A stretch of DNA of 64,000 bases. Source: Emmonsiellopsis sp. PD_33. Lineage: Eukaryota; Ascomycota; Eurotiomycetes; Onygenales; Ajellomycetaceae. The notes below the pieces were generated by a model. That model was not told the origin of the DNA and ran no database searches. It saw only the letters and a program-made list of their open reading frames with translations. Position numbers and translations under genes: made by a program. The DNA is taken from contig JANTQF010000185.1 in the NCBI GenBank assembly GCA_032988165.1, forward strand, positions 1 to 64,000. The letters are read 5' to 3'. Shown piece by piece: positions 1 through 12,400 of the stretch (its first letter is position 1; each line of letters opens with the position of its first letter).

Positions 1-233
1 TTTTCACCTCCAAAACCCCGAAGAGGTAGGAGCGGGGGTCCTCATGTTGGGGGCGGCCGCCGGGGCAACCGGGGTTGGGCCGGGGGCCGCCCGGTGGGGG
101 CACTCCCCCCCCCCCCCCCCCCCCTCCCGGTCTCTTATGTAGGCCGAAGGCCATATTTCATTGACTGTGTTGTGCCTGGCTGACGTACGGTTCATTGGCC
201 TTCTGGGCCTTGCTTCCTATGCAATTGTTACAG

Positions 234-3200
234 TTTGTGGAAAATGTTTGGCAAGAGGCAAAGACTGCATTTACGAAGAGCCGTCGAATCCGTTTTCCTC
301 GCAGGTTTCAAGAGTCGAGAAGGATGCTAAAGGCAGAGTTTCCTTGGGTTCTTCCCAGGTGAATCGCGTCTGGAAAGCGTGCCTGGAGTGTAGGCGTGGC
401 AAGAGGAAGTGCGACGGCGGGCCTCCTGGTGGGTACTTTGCATATTCCCCTTATCATGAGTCATCTACTTGTTCCTGATTTGTCCTGTGTGGATGTCATA
501 TTTATGCGTATATAATGTTGACCTTTACAGTATGTCACGGTTGTGAAAAACGGAGCATTGAGCACAAATGCAAATGGGACCCCCCCCCAAGTATTACAGC
601 ACAGTGAGTGATTTCCCTAACCCCTCCAAGCAGTAAAAATGCTATGGATGTATTTGTTGCGACCTTCTAGGAACTAACACAGGGGGTAGAGTCCATCCGA
701 AGAAAAAGCATCGACTCTCTCTCCTGGATTTTTCTGACGAGAATGAACCGCCTCGTAAACAGTCGAGGGTGTCCCTTCCAATCTCTGGCGGAAAACACCC
801 TGAACGGCCTCGTAAAATGCCGAGGGCGTCTCTTCCAGTCACGACCGGAAAACATCATGAACGCAATCAGGAGCTCAGTTCCCAGATTCCCAAAGTGCCC
901 AGCCCCAGCTCTCAGCTTGTCGGGGCCGTCCCTAGACTAGAGTCGGAAGGGGAAGAGCAAGAGGAAGAGCAAGAGGAAGAGCAAGAGGAAGAGCAAGAGG
1001 AAGAGGAAGAGGAAGAGGAAGAGGAAGAGGAAGAGCAAGAGGGAGAGGGAGAGGAAGAGGAAGAGCAAGAGGAAGAGCAAGAGGAAGAGCAAGAGGGAGA
1101 GGGAGAGGAAGAGCAAGAGGAAGAGCAAGAGGAAGAGCAAGAGGAAGAGGGAGAGGGAGAGGAAGAGCAAGAGGAAGAGATAGAGGAGGAGGTGGTGGAA
1201 GAGTCTAACCACGGCGATAGAGAGCCTTCTCTGCCTGGTTACCCTCAAAACGACGAGAATGAAACCATATTTGCGCGTACTCGTGCGTTTATTTCGAAAC
1301 CTCGAACCCCTTCTATGACCCAAGAAGTGTCAAGTGACGATGACGATGATGAATCCGCAGAGTTGAATGGCACAGACTCGTCACAGGAGACCGATGAACA
1401 ACCGCCTGAGAGTGTAGGTCCCGGACCACGGTGCTTCTTAACCACGATTCGGCAAGCAGTGTTTCAAAGAGCGGACGTATCGAGACCAGGACCTACTGCA
1501 GAGTCGGGGCCAGAGCTGCGAAGACTGAGGCGGGTTATGGGGAATAAACCGGGATTTATTTCGATAGCCGTGGATGAAGAGGACTTGGTGCTTCCCGATC
1601 GGGAGGTTGCCGACAATATGATCTCGAACTACGTGACTCGGGAATATGTCAACCTGCCCATGTTTATCCTTCACAGCTTCCGATCCAAGTACCACGACTT
1701 CTGGGATGGGCAGCTAGTCGATGATAAGGGGTTATTCCGCGGTATCCTAAATCTTATGTTTGCGCTGGGTATTATTTCTGCTAGTCCAGACAGCGGAGGG
1801 GATGCTTCGACGTACTTCATCCGCGGTCTAAACATCATCTGTGCTGATGGAATGGAAGGCGAGACAATGGCCCATGTTCAGGCCTATCTGCTCCTTGCGC
1901 AGTATTTTCTGGCTATCAATAGCCTACCGGCCGCATGGAAATATGTCGGGCTAGCTGTCCGTGTCGGTCAATCACTCCGGCTCCATCTAGGGTCAGGAAG
2001 CCACCATATGGGTAGGGAGGGCCGGGAGCTGCCCAGACGGGTCTGGCATAGCTGTTTGATTATGGAACGGTACGTCCTTTGAATTTTACGATTTACGGTT
2101 ATGATAAAACTATTGGATCCTTCTAACCTCCCAACTCTTCAGCATAATCGCCATCGCCCACGGCCTGACCACTGTGACACCACACTCTTTTGAATCCCCC
2201 CTCCCCATTCCCCGTGATAAAGACTACGTCGACAACTTCTTCCAGCATAATATTGACCATCCCCGTCGAACCGCTACTGCTCCATTCACTGCCGTCAACA
2301 ACGCCGCCACCGCCTCTGCAACCACTTCCACTTCCACTTCCACTTCCACTTCCACCCCCTCCGTCTCCATCTCCCGCTTCACCGACAGACCCTCGATAAT
2401 CGAATTCTTCACCGCCTCCGCCCGTCTCTACGACCGCTACCCAGATATCATAACTCTCCAAACCGAGCTCCGCCTCCCCGACCACGGCGGCTCGCCCATA
2501 AAAAGACTCGAAACATTCGACCCGGCCCCGCTCCTTGCAATCGACCGCCTCCTGAAAAACTGGCAAGCCGCCCTGCCAGCCTTCCTCCAAGCTGACGCCA
2601 GCCCCTCAGAGCTCAAACACCCCATCGCCCACCGCCAGCACAACATTCTCCGCCTGCGCTACCTGCACATGCGCGTTCTCCTCTATCGCCCATTCCTCGC
2701 GATCCTCGCCGCATTGCCAGCGTCGGCATGGTCCTCACCATCATTGGCATCCATCAACGGGCCCCGTGGCCAACGACCTAGCACCCCGGGCCAACGACGC
2801 ACAGCTGTCGATGTACCTTTTACGCATATAGTCGCATACGAGAGTGCAATCAAATGTCTCCTAGCCGCCATTGAGATGATGGAAGTAATCACTGAGGGTG
2901 CGTCGGCCGGCGCGGTGCCAGCGTGGTGGGAGAGCATTAGCTACCTGTTCGCGTGTGGGAAGATTTTCGTTGCCGCGCGCCGGTGTCCAGCGGGGATGGT
3001 GGCGGCCGTCAGCGGCAATGATGGTGAGGATTCGGAGGATGATGAAGAAGAAGAAGAGGGAGCACGACGTAGTGGGATGGGATTGGTCAAGGTTGGGTGG
3101 GGGAGGTGTCTGCGGTTGCTCAAGCAATATGGAGAGTTTTCTTCGGTGGCGGGGAGATGTTTGGGGGCGTTGGAGTCCTTAGATCTAGCCTTTGACGTGT

Positions 3201-3280
3201 CGCGTGTTGGTTCTGTGGGAAAGGATGCGACGGCCGATATGACGTGGTTGGAGAGTTTGGCTATCGATTTGGCACAGTAA
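234..3280 (+). CDS. Zn2Cys6 transcription factor with two tandem zinc clusters, 5' partial
   Basis: Putative nuclear DNA-binding regulator. Exons that keep frame: 234-428, 531-590, 671-2069, 2143-3280. The first visible exon opens with the second half of a zinc cluster (C-GK-C-x6-C). About 45 residues on comes a complete cluster, CLECRRGKRKC, which continues across the intron as CHGCEKRSIEHKC, giving CX2CX6CX6CX2CX8C. Both clusters are interrupted by a phase-1 intron just before the fourth cysteine, so the preceding exon with the first half-cluster should lie left of the window. Residues coded at 950-1200 are a Glu/Gln-rich run. The C-terminal half (from about 1500) resembles the fungal-specific middle homology region, including the segment around IMER|IIAIAHGLTTV that spans the last intron. 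A stronger-looking donor at 604 was not used because it breaks frame. I cannot name a target pathway; nothing adjacent suggests one. Confidence 0.8.
950..1200 (+). repeat. GAAGAGCAAGAG-type microsatellite coding a Glu/Gln run
   Basis: Imperfect 6- and 12-nt units (GAAGAG, CAAGAG, GGAGAG) cover about 250 nt inside the third visible exon of the regulator. They encode an almost uninterrupted acidic stretch of E, Q and a few G. The reverse strand reads as a long Leu/Ser/Phe run, which is only a shadow. Length is likely polymorphic between strains. Confidence 0.9.
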
Positions 3281-4750
3281 CAAAAAACAAAACAAAATTG
3301 CTACGCTCAGGGTTTGGGATTTTTGAGAGATTGGATTATGTTCATGTTGGGTTCATGTTGTGTTTGTGTTGTGTTGGATTAAATCGATTCGGAATCTACT
3401 GCTATTTTTGCAAGGTTGGTATGTATGTGTATGAAGAAGCTGTTTGTTTGCCATTGGTTGAAGCATCAATGATCCCCCCCAATCCATCCATCCATCATCT
3501 ATTGCATGGAGTCTTGTTGGAGATTGGAGCGAGCGTTCCTTGTTGTCCCCTGGATTTTATTAATCCCCCCTGTTTCTGTTCTCATTTTCTTGTCCATTCA
3601 TTTGCTGCCGGCGCCTGCCCCTAAATATTCCCCCATTAGCCCCTGATTTCCAGATTCTTTGTTTATACCATTCCAATTGTCATTACCATTGCCATTGTCT
3701 ACATATCCCACGTTTAATCTCAGCTGTTAATTGTTTTTCCCCCCCTTCTTCTCCAAAAATATTTCATTTTTGGCCCAGCTGAGGCTATTCTTCTGTTCTG
3801 TTCTGACTTGCCCCTGTTTGTCCTCCCTATCCCACGCGCCCTTGTTTCTTGTGGAACGGTAAGTCAGCAGCTATGTAATAAATAAAGTAACCAAGCAACT
3901 AATCAACCCCCTTTTCTTTTCTAGACTCTCCTAGAATCTCCTTGGTTGTCCTCTCTCATTCTTTTTTTTTCCATCCCTTCCAGGTTGTGTTCCTCTTTCT
4001 CATTTCGTCCAAACAGCCATAGCCCATACATACACCTGATATTAGCCAGCCAGCCTTTTTTTCAAAAGCCTTAGAAGAGGAAGAACAAATAATAAGTTAT
4101 TAATTTTTACAAACACTTTTTTTATCATTTTTCAAATTTTTAGTAAAATTAGCTTAAATCCGCCAAATAATTGTTAGCAGGTGTTATTTTGACCAAGCCA
4201 AGGCCAAAAAACCTACGCTCTCGCTCTCTTAATCCCCATTCTCCCCTCCTCCAAATGCATCCCTCCCATCCGCCAGTAATAGGAGGGGTTAAAGAAAACC
4301 ACGTCAAAAATGGATTTATGTACATGCAGGGTGGAAATAGTAAGGATGGTGAGGGGTAAAACGGTACTGAGTTGTTGGAATGATAATTGAAAGAGAAAAA
4401 AAAAATCATGGGTATCAAAGGGCAAAAAAAAAATGAAGAGAGATGGATGGATGAGGCGATGCTTCAAGCAAAGCCTGCCATGGTACGGAGTAGTAGGGCA
4501 TGGATAGGGGGGTGTAACAAAAAAAGATGAGAAAAAGTAAATGATGCACAACACCATCACAAATGCAAGAAAGATGCAAAGTCATGATATCAATAAAGCC
4601 ATGCATGATTGAAAAAAAAAAGGGAAGATTTTCAGAAAAAAGTAGAAAGAACATCGCAAACATCGTACATAGCGGCGTACATAGTAACCGTTACCATATA
4701 TCGTACCGTATCATATTCGTATCGCTTCATACAGGGGACCAGCGGCCGTG
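3281..4750. other. Gene-free intergenic region, pyrimidine- and A/T-rich
   Basis: No coding region can be supported. The plus strand is strongly pyrimidine-rich from about 3450 to 4060, with C/T runs resembling fungal promoters or 5' leaders, then A/T-rich with poly-A runs to 4700. It probably holds the 3' end of the upstream regulator transcript and the 3' UTR of the minus-strand membrane protein gene. A non-coding transcript is possible but not shown. Confidence 0.6.
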
Positions 4751-5760
4751 CTAGAACCACATCACCGCCACCACGACACCGATAACCATGCCTAGAAAGC
4801 TACCGCCAATCTCTTTTTCTCGAGAAGAGACTCCCCTGGCGCGTAGTGGGTCTGAGGCATGGGCTGGCGGGTGGTGTTCTAGCGGTGCGAGGAAGAGGGA
4901 GAGGAGAACGTCAAGGGGGCCTTTCCGCTGACACAAGGTATTTGGCGGCGTGTTTGTTGAGGTGGTGTTTGTCTTGTGCGTGGAGGGTGGTGAGGAGAAA
5001 TAGGTGTTTGGTTCAAGGGGTTGTTGATGTTGTGTTTGAGCGGATACTGCGATGGGTTTCGCATCATCGTGAGATCCTGGGGTGGAGGGGTTCGAAGAGG
5101 AATCGAGGACTGGGTAGGCGAGGAGAGAGGAATCGATGCGTGCTAGGTGTTTGTTATATCGGGGGGGTCTCGACGACATCCAGCTGCTTTTGTGCCTTGC
5201 TGCGGACTTGGAGATCTCTGAAGAGGGCAACGGGTGTTGTTTTCGTTTCCTCTGCCAATAATGGTCGTATGGTGATATGGTATGTAGCGAGTCAAATATG
5301 GTATTGGGCGAGGAGAGAATTTTCTCGATTCTGCGCACGCTGGAGACGGTGATAGTGCGGAAGACTTTTATGTCGATTGAAGCTGGTATCCACGGCCTTC
5401 GATCAGTGTGGACTGGTGTATTGGACGCCCACGGCTCGCTCTCGGGGACATCGTAGAGGCGTGGCATGGAGGGACATGTTTCTGGAGATACTGTGACCCG
5501 AGTTAGCACATCCACGCAGTCTAGGAGACGAAGAGGAAACACAGCAACAACTCACCAGCGAAGTCATCGGCGAGGCAATTGGGCGCAGAGGCATCTTGTA
5601 TCGACACAGCATCCCTCCAATATCTGAACGAGGCTGGCACCAGATGCAGCACGCTGAAGCCGAGCGCGAAGACGAGCAGCGAGAGACTTGCTCCCACGAG
5701 CTTCTGGGGCATAATGAAGCTGTTCGTAGATCCGAGTGTCGCTGAGGGGTCATTGATCAT
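4751..5760 (-). CDS. Small protein with two membrane segments, unknown function
   Basis: I do not recognise this family. Two exons (5556-5760, then 4751-5490) join in frame across a 65-nt intron (GTGAGT donor, GCTAAC branch, CAG acceptor) to give 314 residues. The start is the ATG at 5760; longer readings begin at non-ATG codons. Residues about 20-45 form a hydrophobic segment (LVGASLSLLVFALGF...) and the last 17 residues (GSFLGMVIGVVVAVMWF) form another, so the protein looks anchored at both ends. Between them lies a basic, Ser/Pro/Thr-rich, low-complexity region. An ER or other endomembrane location is inference. The 5' region carries in-frame GTG codons upstream, so the start is only moderately certain. 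Confidence 0.6.
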
Positions 5761-7704
5761 CGTCCAGCGGAGCAGAGACCATCCCACTTCGCGGAAGAGA
5801 GAAGTTGGAGTTGGCAGCGAGGGGGAATATAAAAAGGAGTGAAGGTGGAGGTTTTGGCGGGTTGTCGTCGTACGATCAACGCGATGGGGACGAAATCTTC
5901 AACTAAATAGTATCAACACCACAGTTCCCTGCGCAACACAGCCAGCAGCGACAGTAAATACACAGCGATTGACCGTCTGAACGAGAGGCAGAAGACGGCC
6001 ATTGGAGCAGAAATATGTCCTCGCTGTGATCGTCGAGCAGCCCACACATAACAGACACACTGCCCGTGGCCCACAGATAGCAGCCCTGCTAGCCAGCGAC
6101 GATAAGCAAGTTTTTCTCTCGTTTCTTCTGCTGCTTCACTGGCTGACCCTAACCCTGCAGGGAATCATCGCGGAAACGGCTGAAACGCACAACCCACCGT
6201 GGAGGCTTGATTGGGCGCCGCAAAGCTTGTGGATAGCTCTGCCAACCACGGCGCAGGCAAATGGGCAGGGAAAGGCTGAGCCAAGGACATGCCAGGCCGG
6301 GTTCTGCTGGTTAGCGGTGGCCCTGGTGGGGAGTTAGGGACAGGCTGAGGGGGGCGATGACGACGAGCTTACGGGCGGGAGGGGCAGAGGTACATCTACT
6401 CATGCCGTTCCATGGCTTCTCTTATTATCTCGTCCTCATGCGGCAAATGGATATCAACTGATGGTGAGGACAGAGTATTTCACGCGGTCCGTCGCAGAGA
6501 CGCAGCAAAGCAGACTCGGGGTTCTGTCTATTTTCTTCCCTCTCCGTCATTGCTTTTTTTTATTCTTTGCTTTCTATGAAACCTGTTTGGGACCACCACG
6601 AAGACACCCTTGCGATGTACTGTACATCACCCCGAGCCGCATATGTGGGGAGGTGGCATGCATGTTTCTAAGTAAAGATGCTATCCCTGCATGCAAGACT
6701 TACTTATCTATCTAACATGCTCACAGGGATATTTGATCAGTGAGACATGGCATGCCGACCACAAGGAAAACCATGTCTTAACTGTCTGGGCTGTCAGAAC
6801 CATGATGTGATGTTGCTATTTAGTCCACCAGCATCTAGATACCATCCTCCTGTCGCCTACACGATAACTTTCTGCGCCTAATAAAAATGTTTTCCCTTTC
6901 AACATTTACGAGGCTAGCAATGACGTCAAGAGCTCCTTTATCTTAAAGAATGACACCGCACTGCCCGGTTGTGATAGGATGCTGTAAACAAAACTCGGAC
7001 GATTCCGCAGGGAGAGATCATTATTACCCCAGTAACCACGCAATTGCCGTTTACGGGTTCGCCAACAACTTCATTCCGGAATCATGGGAGGAGGGAACAA
7101 TGCCCAGCACATCAGATGTCCAAACATGGCTTTTTATATAGCCAACCCAACAATGGCAAAGTGATATTCCACCCCATGCAATGCTATCTACTTGTGGCTA
7201 CCTCCACGTTCATGCGTGAGGGCGTTATTCGGAAAAGAAATGAGGATACAACCATAATATAGTCCTGGAACCCCCCTGGGGGAGGACGGGGAAAACGCCG
7301 CCACAAGACATCGAAACATGCCTCAGTGAAGTCAAACAGAGAGACCCAGAAAAAAGTTGGCGGAATGAAGAGCCTCCACTACCTTTTATGCCAATTATTA
7401 TGCGCCTCACGTGGTTTAGCTTTTTACAAGCTTCTGATTGATATCTTCGCGGCTTGGTTCATCTGAATAACCACTTTCGAGTTTCGACGATGTTGACATG
7501 ACACCCCAGGGTAGTGGCGAGCTTGAGGATTTGAGGGATCTGTGTTTGGGTTGATACTGTCTCCGCAGTTTGCTCCCTCTGTGCTGCCTTTATTCATCTC
7601 TTCTTCCCACCTCTGCTGACCACTTGACCTTGGAGAGTAATTTGAGGAAATCTCCCCCATCAAGATTTTAATGACCATGGGGGGAATCCAGACTGAGTAA
7701 TGGG
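5761..7704. other. Gene-free region between the membrane protein and C2H2 genes
   Basis: Nearly 2 kb without a supportable gene. Short open frames here have no recognisable motif, mostly non-ATG starts and no splice partners. The left part is presumably the promoter of the minus-strand membrane protein. At 7424-7708 a 94-codon minus-strand frame directly follows the C2H2 stop and could be an alternative terminal exon of that gene, but I could not find splice sites that join it convincingly. Confidence 0.5.
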
Positions 7705-9017
7705 TCATTGTGTGATCCAGCTTAATTTTTCTGGTGATGGGGAATGGTCTTCCGACCTCCTTTGCTTGCTTGGGTAGTGAGCCTCAGGGTGGACGACTCG
7801 CATATGTCGTACCAGATTACCGATGCTAGGAAATGTCCTTTCCGTCGTACACAGGTGGCATTGAACCTTTTGTTTGTGCAGGCTGTGGATTGTATCCTCG
7901 TGCCTCGTAAGGTCGTTATAGGGTGTTTCTGATGGAAGCTTTCTTTTGCGACTACTGGGACTTTCTGTCGCGGACGATCGCTCAGGAGACTGGACCGCCT
8001 GCGGGCTTCCGGAATCACTTTCTGTTATGGTATAGTCATGGACACGTTTCATGTGATCAAGGAGGTTCCGTCGACAGGGAAAGCCTTGCCCGAGAACCGC
8101 TCGTTTGCATTCCAGGAATTCACAAAGATGGTAATGGGTTTCCTCAGTGTGATGTATCTCGTGTGTTATTTTCATATGCCCAAGAAGCAGAGTTCGAGAC
8201 GAAAAATTAGCACCCTCGCACCCTACACGCCTACAACGGTATGGCTTCAAATGGGAGGCAATATGGTATCTGGGCAAGCTAGTCAGCAAAAGGAATCATA
8301 GATGGACGCGATTTTTATTATTGTTTAGGGTGGTTACCGAAAACCGGACCGAGAACTCATGGGAGTATGCTGGCAAGGTTCACCCCCATTTTCAAATGGA
8401 CAGTGATATTTTCCATCATCTCCGGGGCGACTTGCACAGAGTAAATGGAATCTCATTTGAATATCGCCCCAATCATTGTTTGCTGTACTCCGCCGGCCAT
8501 CTAGGGATGGGAGATTGCTACCCCCTCAATCAAAAATCAGCTGCTGGCCAACAGGAGGAGGATGAAGAGGCCAGAGGAGCAAACAGATAAGCGAGGAATA
8601 ACTTGCTAACCTGGAAGGGTCTGTCCCATCCTCTGTAAAAGATAGAGTCCTGTCTGAAAATTGCTCGGGATTGGATCCATAGGTTCCACTAGTATCTGAC
8701 TCCTCTCGCCGAAGCATGCTCTCTAGAAGACGATGGCGAAAGGCGTGGCTTGGCGATAATGTTTGCCCGTCATCGCAGTCCTGAACCAAGTTGAACAGGA
8801 CATCGCTACGGGCAAAGCAAATTATATCCTCAGAGGAGCGAGTTTTGTTTCTTATATCTTCAGAGGGGCGAGTTTTGTTTCTTATATCTTCAGAGGAGCC
8901 AGTTTTGTTTCTGGGTCTCGGCGGATGCGACATGCCCGAGCCATGGCTGCCAACGGATGATGCTGGAGATGCCGGACGCGAGTTAACAGTACTGCCGGGT
9001 GGACACTGGGATTGCAT
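7705..9017 (-). CDS. C2H2 zinc-finger protein (probable transcription factor)
   Basis: Probable nucleic-acid-binding regulator. The first exon (about 8611-9017, ATG at 9017) is Ser/Pro-rich with a triplicated decapeptide. A middle exon ends at 8338 and the last exon is 7705-8269. The 68-nt intron between them (8270-8337) rebuilds a finger with HCPFENGGEPCQHTP before it and YHIASHLKPYRC after it; the 23-residue spacing between the two outer cysteines matches the fungal family that reads C-x-H-x-P...DSHLKPYRC. Two further fingers follow (C...C...H...H around FSSRTLLLGHMKITH, and CEFLECKRAV...NLLDHMKRVH), then a final one (CHLCTTERTF...LVRHMRVVH). The 5' end of the middle exon is unresolved: an acceptor near 8427 would keep frame with the 8610 donor, but the implied intron of about 180 nt is long. 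Confidence 0.75.
8822..8911. repeat. Three tandem 30-nt units inside the C2H2 gene
   Basis: Units 8822-8851, 8852-8881 and 8882-8911 are near-identical. On the coding (minus) strand each codes a decapeptide of the form NKTRSSEDIR, so the repeat is in-frame and 30 nt is a multiple of three. Confidence 0.9.
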
Positions 9018-9417
9018 TAGCAACAGACGGCATCAGGCAGGGATACAGCATACCTTCTCCTCACACCAGGATGCGCAGCGACACTCCAGGGTGGGTGAAT
9101 GATGGCAGGCCAAGCATGGAAGCATGATGAAGAGATACCAGGGACGGGAAACCGAGAGAAATGCCTTGTCAACGGGAGATATGAGGATGAAGATGAGGCT
9201 CTGGCTGCCTGTACGAGGCGGTTATTTCACGCCAAGTTGGCTTGCATCCAATGGAGTGGCAGGCTCGCCATGCCAGATATGCCACGTCGAGTTCCGAGCA
9301 GCCATTCGCGCCCAACCGGTGACCATCCACGCTTTGCGCTGGTGGGCAGGAATAACCCTAGATGTTGTCTTTGGAAATTCTCCAAGGAAACCTCATCTTT
9401 CCTCGATAATGTTCAAT

Positions 9418-12400
9418 ATGACTACTAGCTATACTATGAGCTCGTCCTCTCTCGCATCCGTCCAAAAGACCGAGCATGCAAAACTTGAAGACTGCACGAT
9501 TGTGTGGCTCTGCCCACTGGAGGTTGAGCTGCGCGCCGCCATCGCCATGTTGGACACAGTTTTTGAGGATATTCCGCCAATAGCCAAGGGACAGAATGTG
9601 ATTTACACTATCGGCAAGGTTGGAAGCCACAACGTCGCAGTAGTTGGCTATTACCAGGAATCTGGCCTCGCTGTGTCAGGAAGCATGGTCGCGGAAGTCT
9701 TGCGAGACCTGCCAAACCTTAGATGGGGGCTGCTTGTTGGTATTGCTGGCGGGATCCCATCTCCTGGCAGGGATATGCAGCTTGGAGATGTAGCTGTCGC
9801 AGTTCCTGAAGACGATCGGCCCGGGGTGGTTGGATATGACCTTGGAAAGGCCGAGGAAGGCGATGATTTTGAACTAAAGCACTGGCAGAACTCAACAGAT
9901 CCCATTCTCCGATCGGTCATTACAGTCATCAGGGCCCGGGACGAATCTGGATTCAGGCGGCATCTGAACATTCTCAAAACAAGACCAGAGTTCCGGAAAC
10001 CGGGTTTTCCGCCTCCTGGCGGCGACTGGTCGCCTGTTGAATCAGATCACGACGATGGTCATCCCACTGTTCATTATGGCACAATCCTTTCCGGGAACAC
10101 CGTTGTCAGGTCTGCAGCTAGAAGAAATTACTTAAGAGACCGGTATGGTGGCATAGCGATTGAGATGGAGGCTGCGGGGATGATGACGAGGCTTCCAGTT
10201 GCTGTTATCCGGGGCATCAGTGATTTCGCCGACGGTTCAAAAGGCGACGAGTGGCAAGCGTACGCTGCAGTGGCTGCGGCGGCATTTGCTAAGGAAGTCC
10301 TTACCGTCCTTCCTTCCGATATTCCAGATACTCGAAAATGTAAGTGGATTGTGAAGAAGCTTAGAGGATTCCGTCGGCTCATCAAGCATACTAGTATTCA
10401 ATAGACTGCTCTGACAACTACGAATACTAATATGCTTATCCTCCTAGGTCTACCACCAACTCCGTTCGCGAACCAGGACCTCCGCCTAGCACTGGCCTTG
10501 CCGGACAAATGGACATTCGCTGGGAGAGAAGAGGAGCTGGCATACCTGGAGCAAGAACTTGGATTTCCGTCTAAACCCCCCTTACAAAAGTCGGTCGTCG
10601 GGCTCTGGGGACTCAGCGGTGTGGGAAAGTCGCAGCTCGCATCGACATTCGTTAAACAACAACGATCCAGATATCCAGAGCGCGAGATATTTTGGATCAG
10701 TGGGGACAGCCAAGAAACTTTTGAGCAAAGTGTCATCGATATGCTCAGAGCTCCTGGTAATCTTGTACCTGCTGGAAGTACTCTTTCAGTTGAAAATTCA
10801 CATGAGAAACGGATGGGCCTTGTTAACTCTCTTTTCGAGGAGCTCCAGCGCTTAGACGATCCGCGATGGCTACTGGTCGTGGACGGAGTGAATGTGCGAC
10901 AGGATTCTAACGACGTAGCATCATTCAACATCCACAAGCTTGTGGCTAGATTGAAGCGGGGCTATATTCTTCTCATTTCGAGGAGACGGGATGCAGTGGA
11001 ACATTATCACTCAAACCGTCAAATTAAGGGACTAAAGGATACGGACGTTGTGGATCTGTTGGAACTACGGCTCGGTCCTCGGCTTACACGAGGAGGAGGT
11101 ATTGCCTTCCCCATAAAACATGTTGGATTTTAGACTGTCAATTTGAACTGACGTGGTCCTCAGATATGGAAGAACTATCACAGCTATTGCATGGCTTCCC
11201 TCTTGCTCTACGTCTTGCAATATCCACTATCTCTCGTTACTATCGTTTCACTATCAGGGACTACATAAACTCATGGAAAAGCCATGGCTACGGTGGCGAG
11301 TCTGAAGAGGTTGATGATTTGCTTGTCCGTTCCGTGGAAGTTGGCTTTAGGGAGCTCGAGGCAACTGCTCCTGCGGCAGTAAAAGTTTTGACCCTCTTCA
11401 GCTTCCTTGACCATAGGGATTTGTGGTATGAACTTTGTTCGAGCGCAACTGCGGACAAGTATCCCTTTTGGCTGCGCAAGTGGGCATTGCAGCGGACAAA
11501 GTTTCAAAATTACTACCCGCTTCTTGCGGACCTGTCGTTCGTCGAGGTCAAGTGCTCTGCCAACGGTCGTAAACTGTGGGAAGTACATCCCGCAATCCAA
11601 ATGGTGGCCAGACGCCGAGCGGCGCGCGACGAACAAGAATATATATGTTCTGCAATCTCACTCGTCGCAGCCCATGTGCCACGGTCGTACGAGAACAATT
11701 TTTGGGAGAAGATGCAACGATTGGAACCTCATGCGGACAAATGCTGGGCATACATAAGAAAGGGGAAATGGGGACCAAGGACCAACCTCACGGAACTTGA
11801 AAGTCTTGGTCGATTATTCCGCCATGTCGGCCGGTATGAAAAGGCCTCGCAGATTTATCGCATGATTGAACACGGCTTAATGGATGTGTCACTGTCTCTA
11901 CAGAGGAAGAAAATGGTATTTCTAGCCGACGTTTATACCAATTTGGGTCTGGTATACATTTCCCAGCAAAAATTCGACGATGCGTTGGATAAGTTACGAA
12001 GGTCGTTTAACCTAAGGCGCAACGCGAACATGCAGGACCCTGAGGCTCGTATGTCCATAACCTATAACCAAGGGATTGTCTTCATGATGAAAGGACAATT
12101 GGACCGGGCGAATGAATATTTTCGAGAAGCGGCGGCTCACTTTGCCAAGCCAGCATATGATAGTATCCAAGCCGAGAGCGAGAGGAAGCGCCTATATGTA
12201 CGAATCCTGAATGACATGGGCGAAGTATATTTGCGCAGAGAGGAAGTGGATGCGGCAATTGCCGTCTTCGATGACATACTCACCAGTCAAACAGCAGAGC
12301 TTGGTGCATCTCATCCAACCATTGTTTCTACTAAGCTGAATCTTGGAAGGGCTTATCGCAAACGCGGCCAGTTTAAAACCACAAGCGAGTTGCTCAATGA

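Noticed and set aside
100..126. Poly-C run of nearly 20 bases near the left edge
   Set aside because: Simple homopolymer, possibly of uncertain length in the assembly; no function inferred.
604..609. Strong GTGAGT donor in the first regulator
   Set aside because: No downstream acceptor restores the frame; the donor at 591 with acceptor at 670 does.
937..1323. Minus-strand frame coding long Leu/Ser/Phe runs
   Set aside because: It is the reverse reading of the Glu/Gln microsatellite in the regulator exon.
8763..9102. Plus-strand frames over the 30-nt repeats
   Set aside because: The minus-strand reading connects by splicing to real zinc fingers; the plus strand gives no family text.
9124..9417. 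In-frame extension upstream of the NLR start
   Set aside because: Text has no domain similarity, codon use looks non-coding, and the phosphorylase-like domain begins soon after the ATG at 9418.
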